From the NCBI RefSeq assembly GCF_003634755.1, contig NZ_RBXA01000001.1:620001-684000 (forward strand): a stretch of DNA of 64,000 nucleotides, given 5' to 3'. The notes under the pieces were generated by a model. It worked only from the letters and a program-made list of their open reading frames with translations, made no database searches and was not told where the DNA came from. Below, piece by piece: positions 61,092-64,000 of the stretch (position 1 is its first letter; each line of letters opens with the position of its first letter). Made by a program: the position numbers and the translations under genes. Origin of the DNA: Flavobacterium limicola (GTDB taxonomy: Bacteria > Bacteroidota > Bacteroidia > Flavobacteriales > Flavobacteriaceae).

Positions 61092-61775
61092 TTATGATTG
61101 CGCCATTGCCATACAAACAATACTGATTTTTGCGCCGGGAATTTTTAGTAACGCTCTGGAACAAGCTTCCAGTGTTGATCCTGTTGTAATTACATCATCA
61201 ATTAAAAGGAAATGTTTGTCATGGTCTTTTTCAGTAAAAGCAACATCAAAAATATTTTCGATTCCTTCTGTTCTTCCTATTAAGTTTTTCTTGGATTGCG
61301 TTTTTGAGTACACATTTCGAACCAAAATAGAACCATTATAATCGATATTTAAACCCGATGAAAGCGCTTTGCCAAAAGCCGTTACTTGATTGTAACCTCT
61401 TTCTTTTAGTTTTCTTCGATGCAATGGAACCGGAATAATTTCATCCACAGATTGTAATAAATCGATAGATTTTAAATCTTCGGCGTACCATTCGCCAAGA
61501 ATTGTACCTATTTCCTCGTGTCCTTTGTATTTTAAATTATGGATGAGTTCTTGAACAATTCCCTTTTTATGAAAATAAAATATTGCCGAAGTATGAATTA
61601 CAGGAATTCGTCCATAAAACTTTTTGAAAGCATCATTCTCTGGATTCAAATGATGATTGGTTAGCGGAATATCGTGTCGGCAAACCGTGCAAATCACATT
61701 TTCATTAGACAATAAAAAAGAGCTGCAACCGGAACAGACTTTTGGAAAAAAGAGATTAATAATGCTTTCAAACAT
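61092..61775 (-). CDS. comF: ComF-family phosphoribosyltransferase
   Basis: This 227-residue ComF/GntX-family protein has an N-terminal four-cysteine zinc-ribbon motif (CSGCSSFL ... CTVCRHDI), and a PRTase-fold domain with the PRPP loop FLLIDDVITTGSTLEAC. Other conserved segments are DEIIPVPLHRRKLKERGYNQ and QSKKNLIGRTEGIENIF. ComF supports DNA uptake in competent bacteria and may remodel replication forks; the exact reaction is unknown. It is divergent from glyS. Confidence 0.92.
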   Translation of the reverse strand: MFESIINLFFPKVCSGCSSFLLSNENVICTVCRHDIPLTNHHLNPENDAFKKFYGRIPVIHTSAIFYFHKKGIVQELIHNLKYKGHEEIGTILGEWYAEDLKSIDLLQSVDEIIPVPLHRRKLKERGYNQVTAFGKALSSGLNIDYNGSILVRNVYSKTQSKKNLIGRTEGIENIFDVAFTEKDHDKHFLLIDDVITTGSTLEACSRALLKIPGAKISIVCMAMAQS

Positions 61776-61857
61776 GTAATCAGGGATTTATTTATAAAAA
61801 TAGACAAATCAAGGCTTCAATCTTTAACAATTTTCTTTTTTTTAAGTTCACTTTTTA

Positions 61858-61865
61858 TATTTTTG
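61858..61865 (+). promoter_or_regulatory. -7 box directly before glyS
   Basis: TATTTTTG matches TAnnTTTG and ends seven bases before the glyS ATG, predicting an mRNA with almost no leader. Confidence 0.5.
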
Positions 61866-61872
61866 CAGTATT

Positions 61873-63414
61873 ATGGCAAAACAAGAAGATTTATTTAAGA
61901 ATGTAGTTTCGCACGCAAAAGAATACGGATTTATTTTTCCGTCAAGCGAAATATACGATGGTTTAAGTGCGGTCTATGATTATGCACAAAACGGAGTAGA
62001 ATTAAAGAAGAACATACGCGAATATTGGTGGAAAGCAATGGTTCAAATGAATGATAACATTGTAGGTCTTGACGCGGCAATTTTGATGCATCCAACGACT
62101 TGGAAAGCATCTGGTCACGTTGACGCTTTTAACGATCCATTGATTGACAACAAAGATTCAAAAAGAAGATATAGAGCAGATGTTTTGATTGAAGATTATG
62201 CTGAAAAGCTAAATCAAAAAGCAATCAAAGAAATCGAAAAAGCACGTGCTCGTTTTGGTGATGCTTTCAACGAACAGGAATTTGTGACTACAAATGCCCG
62301 TGTCATGGAGTACAAAGCTAAAGAAAGAGAAATTCTGGAAAGAATGGCGCGTTCTCTTGGTAACGAAGATTTGGAAGATGTAAAAGCATTAATCGAAGAA
62401 TTAGAAATTGCTTGTCCGGAATCAGGCTCAAGAAACTGGACAGAAGTACGTCAATTCAACTTGATGTTTGGTACAAAACTTGGCGCTTCTGCGGATTCAG
62501 CTATGGATTTATATTTGCGTCCGGAAACGGCTCAAGGTATTTTTGTGAACTTCTTGAACGTACAAAAATCAGGAAGAATGAAAGTTCCTTTTGGAATTGC
62601 ACAAACAGGAAAAGCATTTAGAAATGAAATCGTTGCAAGACAGTTCATTTTCCGTATGCGGGAGTTTGAACAAATGGAAATGCAATTTTTTGTTCGTCCA
62701 GGCGAAGAAATGAAGCATTATGAATTCTGGAAAGAAGCTCGATTAAAATGGCATTTATCACTTGGTTTAGGAAGAGAAAATTATCGTTTCCACGATCACG
62801 AAAAATTAGCGCATTATGCGAATGCTGCTGCTGATATTGAGTTTAATTTTCCTTTTGGATTCAAAGAATTAGAAGGAATTCACTCTCGTACGGATTTTGA
62901 CTTGAAAGCGCACGAACAATTCTCCGGTAGAAAATTACAGTATTTTGATGCTGAATTGAACCAGAATTATGTTCCTTATGTAGTGGAAACTTCAGTAGGA
63001 TTGGACAGAATGTTTTTAGCTGTTTTTGCAACTTCATTAAAAGAAGAAACATTAGAAGATGGTTCCACAAGAACAGTACTGAAATTACCTTCGGTTCTGG
63101 CTCCAACAAAAGCAGCCATTTTACCATTGGTAAAGAAAGACGGATTACCAGAAATCGCACACAAAATCATTGAAGATTTACGCTGGGATTTCAATGTTTC
63201 TTATGATGAAAAAGATGCGGTAGGAAGACGTTACAGAAGACAAGATGCTTTGGGAACTCCTTTCTGTATTACTGTTGATCATCAAACTATCGAAGATCAA
63301 ACAGTTACGATTCGTCACAGAGATACAATGAAACAAGACCGTGTAGCTATCGCCGACTTGAAATCCATTATAGAAAATGAAGTTTCAATGAAAAACTGGT
63401 TGATGAAAATGTAA
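61873..63414 (+). CDS. glyS: Glycine--tRNA ligase (homodimeric type)
   Basis: This 513-residue class II synthetase is of the single-chain alpha2 type found in Bacteroidota, eukaryotes and archaea, unlike the alpha2beta2 enzyme of E. coli. Motifs in order: GFIFPSSEIYDGLSAVYDYA (motif 1 region), NLMFGTKLGASADSAMDLYLRPETAQGIF, motif 2 QTGKAFRNEIVARQFIFRMREFEQME, motif 3 YVVETSVGLDRMFLAVF, and a C-terminal anticodon domain (DVSY-like FNVSYDEKDAVGRRYRRQDALG). It ends at a strong terminator. Confidence 0.97.
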   Translation: MAKQEDLFKNVVSHAKEYGFIFPSSEIYDGLSAVYDYAQNGVELKKNIREYWWKAMVQMNDNIVGLDAAILMHPTTWKASGHVDAFNDPLIDNKDSKRRYRADVLIEDYAEKLNQKAIKEIEKARARFGDAFNEQEFVTTNARVMEYKAKEREILERMARSLGNEDLEDVKALIEELEIACPESGSRNWTEVRQFNLMFGTKLGASADSAMDLYLRPETAQGIFVNFLNVQKSGRMKVPFGIAQTGKAFRNEIVARQFIFRMREFEQMEMQFFVRPGEEMKHYEFWKEARLKWHLSLGLGRENYRFHDHEKLAHYANAAADIEFNFPFGFKELEGIHSRTDFDLKAHEQFSGRKLQYFDAELNQNYVPYVVETSVGLDRMFLAVFATSLKEETLEDGSTRTVLKLPSVLAPTKAAILPLVKKDGLPEIAHKIIEDLRWDFNVSYDEKDAVGRRYRRQDALGTPFCITVDHQTIEDQTVTIRHRDTMKQDRVAIADLKSIIENEVSMKNWLMKM

Positions 63415-63433
63415 TTATTTTTAGTCTATATTC

Positions 63434-63464
63434 AAAAAAGCTTCTCGATTGAGAAGCTTTTTTG
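63434..63464 (+). terminator. Terminator of glyS
   Basis: The stem AAAAAAGCTTCTC/GAGAAGCTTTTTT with a GATT loop. Confidence 0.92.
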
Positions 63465-63535
63465 GTTTAGATTCACAATAGTCTACTAACTTCTTAAATT
63501 GATTTATGGAATTTTTAATAGCAGTAGCGTCTAAA

Positions 63536-63564
63536 TTGTTATTTAACTAATTGTAGTACATTTG
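63536..63564 (+). promoter_or_regulatory. Promoter of the partial response regulator
   Basis: TTG (63536-63538), 18-base spacer, TACATTTG (63557-63564). The ATG lies 74 bases further on. Confidence 0.5.
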
Positions 63565-63638
63565 TCTGAAATAATAGGTTAAGTTACTTATAAAACAGTT
63601 TCTTTTATGTAGTAATTAATCAAATATAAAGGTGATCG

Positions 63639-64000
63639 ATGAATTATTCGTACGTTATTATTGACGATGATCAAGAAAGTATTTTGAAAACTAAAGCAAT
63701 TGCAGATGGTTTTTCAGAACTTTCCTTTATTGGATCCGTACAAAATGCTGCGGATGGTTTAAACCTTATTTTAGAAAAAAAACCGGAAATAATTTTTCTC
63801 GAAATTGATCCAGTACATGTGGGTTCTAATTTATCACTTAGTTTTATTGATACTTTACACAAATATTTAACGATACTTCCTAAGATTATTGTGACTACGC
63901 AAGAAAAGAATTTGGCTTTTGATTCTTTTAAATATGAAGTGAAAGACTATTTATTGAAGCCGGTAACTCAATCGGATATTATAAAATTGTTGTTGAGGTT
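63639..64000 (+). CDS. Response-regulator receiver domain, cut by the window edge
   Basis: The first 120 residues of a response regulator are present. The acidic pocket DDDQES lies at residues 9-14, and the conserved Lys-Pro of the last helix is in YLLKPVTQ. The expected phosphoacceptor Asp is Glu55 in IIFLEIDPV. A glutamate there can mimic the phosphorylated state or make the domain phosphorylation-independent. The overall look (VIIDDDQES, LLKPV) suggests a LytTR-type regulator, but the output domain lies outside the window. Confidence 0.8.
   Translation, partial: MNYSYVIIDDDQESILKTKAIADGFSELSFIGSVQNAADGLNLILEKKPEIIFLEIDPVHVGSNLSLSFIDTLHKYLTILPKIIVTTQEKNLAFDSFKYEVKDYLLKPVTQSDIIKLLLR

Overview
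The window looks like an ordinary chromosomal segment of a Flavobacterium-like member of the Flavobacteriaceae (Bacteroidota). The evidence is strong AT richness with A/T-rich spacers, more than twenty promoter -7 boxes of the Bacteroidota form TAnnTTTG, no reliance on Shine-Dalgarno sites, and lineage-typical genes: PorZ of the type IX secretion system, an Oar-like TonB receptor, an IPExxxVDY protein, DUF6249 and a DksA-like protein encoded beside ileS. I found no phage, insertion sequence, CRISPR array, rRNA or tRNA.

Layout. 1-3.1 kb: cvpA, pheS, small unknown genes and a decayed paralogue of one of them. 3.1-8.7 kb: gpsA; an alcohol dehydrogenase/DJ-1-like pair with a divergent LysR regulator; nadD and gmk. 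8.7-16.2 kb: yicC, a DMT exporter, an ArsC-like protein, a DinB-superfamily protein, a DUF3298-type lipoprotein, a Cys/Met PLP enzyme, and gdhA. 16.2-24.3 kb: porZ, recO, ileS, a dksA-like gene and lspA. 24.3-30.1 kb: a formyl-THF cycloligase, an aspartoacylase-like enzyme, uvrC and a patatin-barrel protein. 30.2-37.9 kb: homogentisate dioxygenase, HPPD, a probable small RNA, a DUF3108 protein, tryptophan 2,3-dioxygenase, an M23 peptidase and pgi. 38.2-42.7 kb: an Oar-like receptor with a FAS1 lipoprotein. 42.8-49.3 kb: a four-helix membrane protein, RlpA-like and CYTH proteins, a 'SpecificRecomb' membrane protein, Pol IV, a PAS protein and a BI-1 protein. 49.5-54.7 kb: the acpP-fabF-rnc-IPExxxVDY-pyk run, divergent from purN. 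54.8-64 kb: rnhA, DUF6249 divergent from an ECF sigma/anti-sigma pair, a PfkB kinase, a PurF-type enzyme, sodA, comF, glyS and the start of a response regulator.

How the genes fit together. Most are housekeeping: translation (pheS, ileS, glyS), DNA repair (recO, uvrC, Pol IV), lipid synthesis (acpP, fabF), central carbon and nitrogen metabolism (pgi, pyk, gdhA), purine synthesis, and cell-envelope biogenesis. Three units look like dedicated circuits: the LysR/dehydrogenase/DJ-1 locus, probably aldehyde or electrophile defence; the ECF sigma locus with matching promoter architectures firing both ways; and the tyrosine/tryptophan catabolic stretch.

The observations most worth a second look are the swapped GXHH signature in IleRS (an arrangement linked to mupirocin hyper-resistance in other type-2 IleRS), the paired ECF promoters, a four-copy interspersed hairpin repeat family, and a free-standing small-RNA candidate. 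I found no clearly novel multi-gene defence or biosynthetic system.
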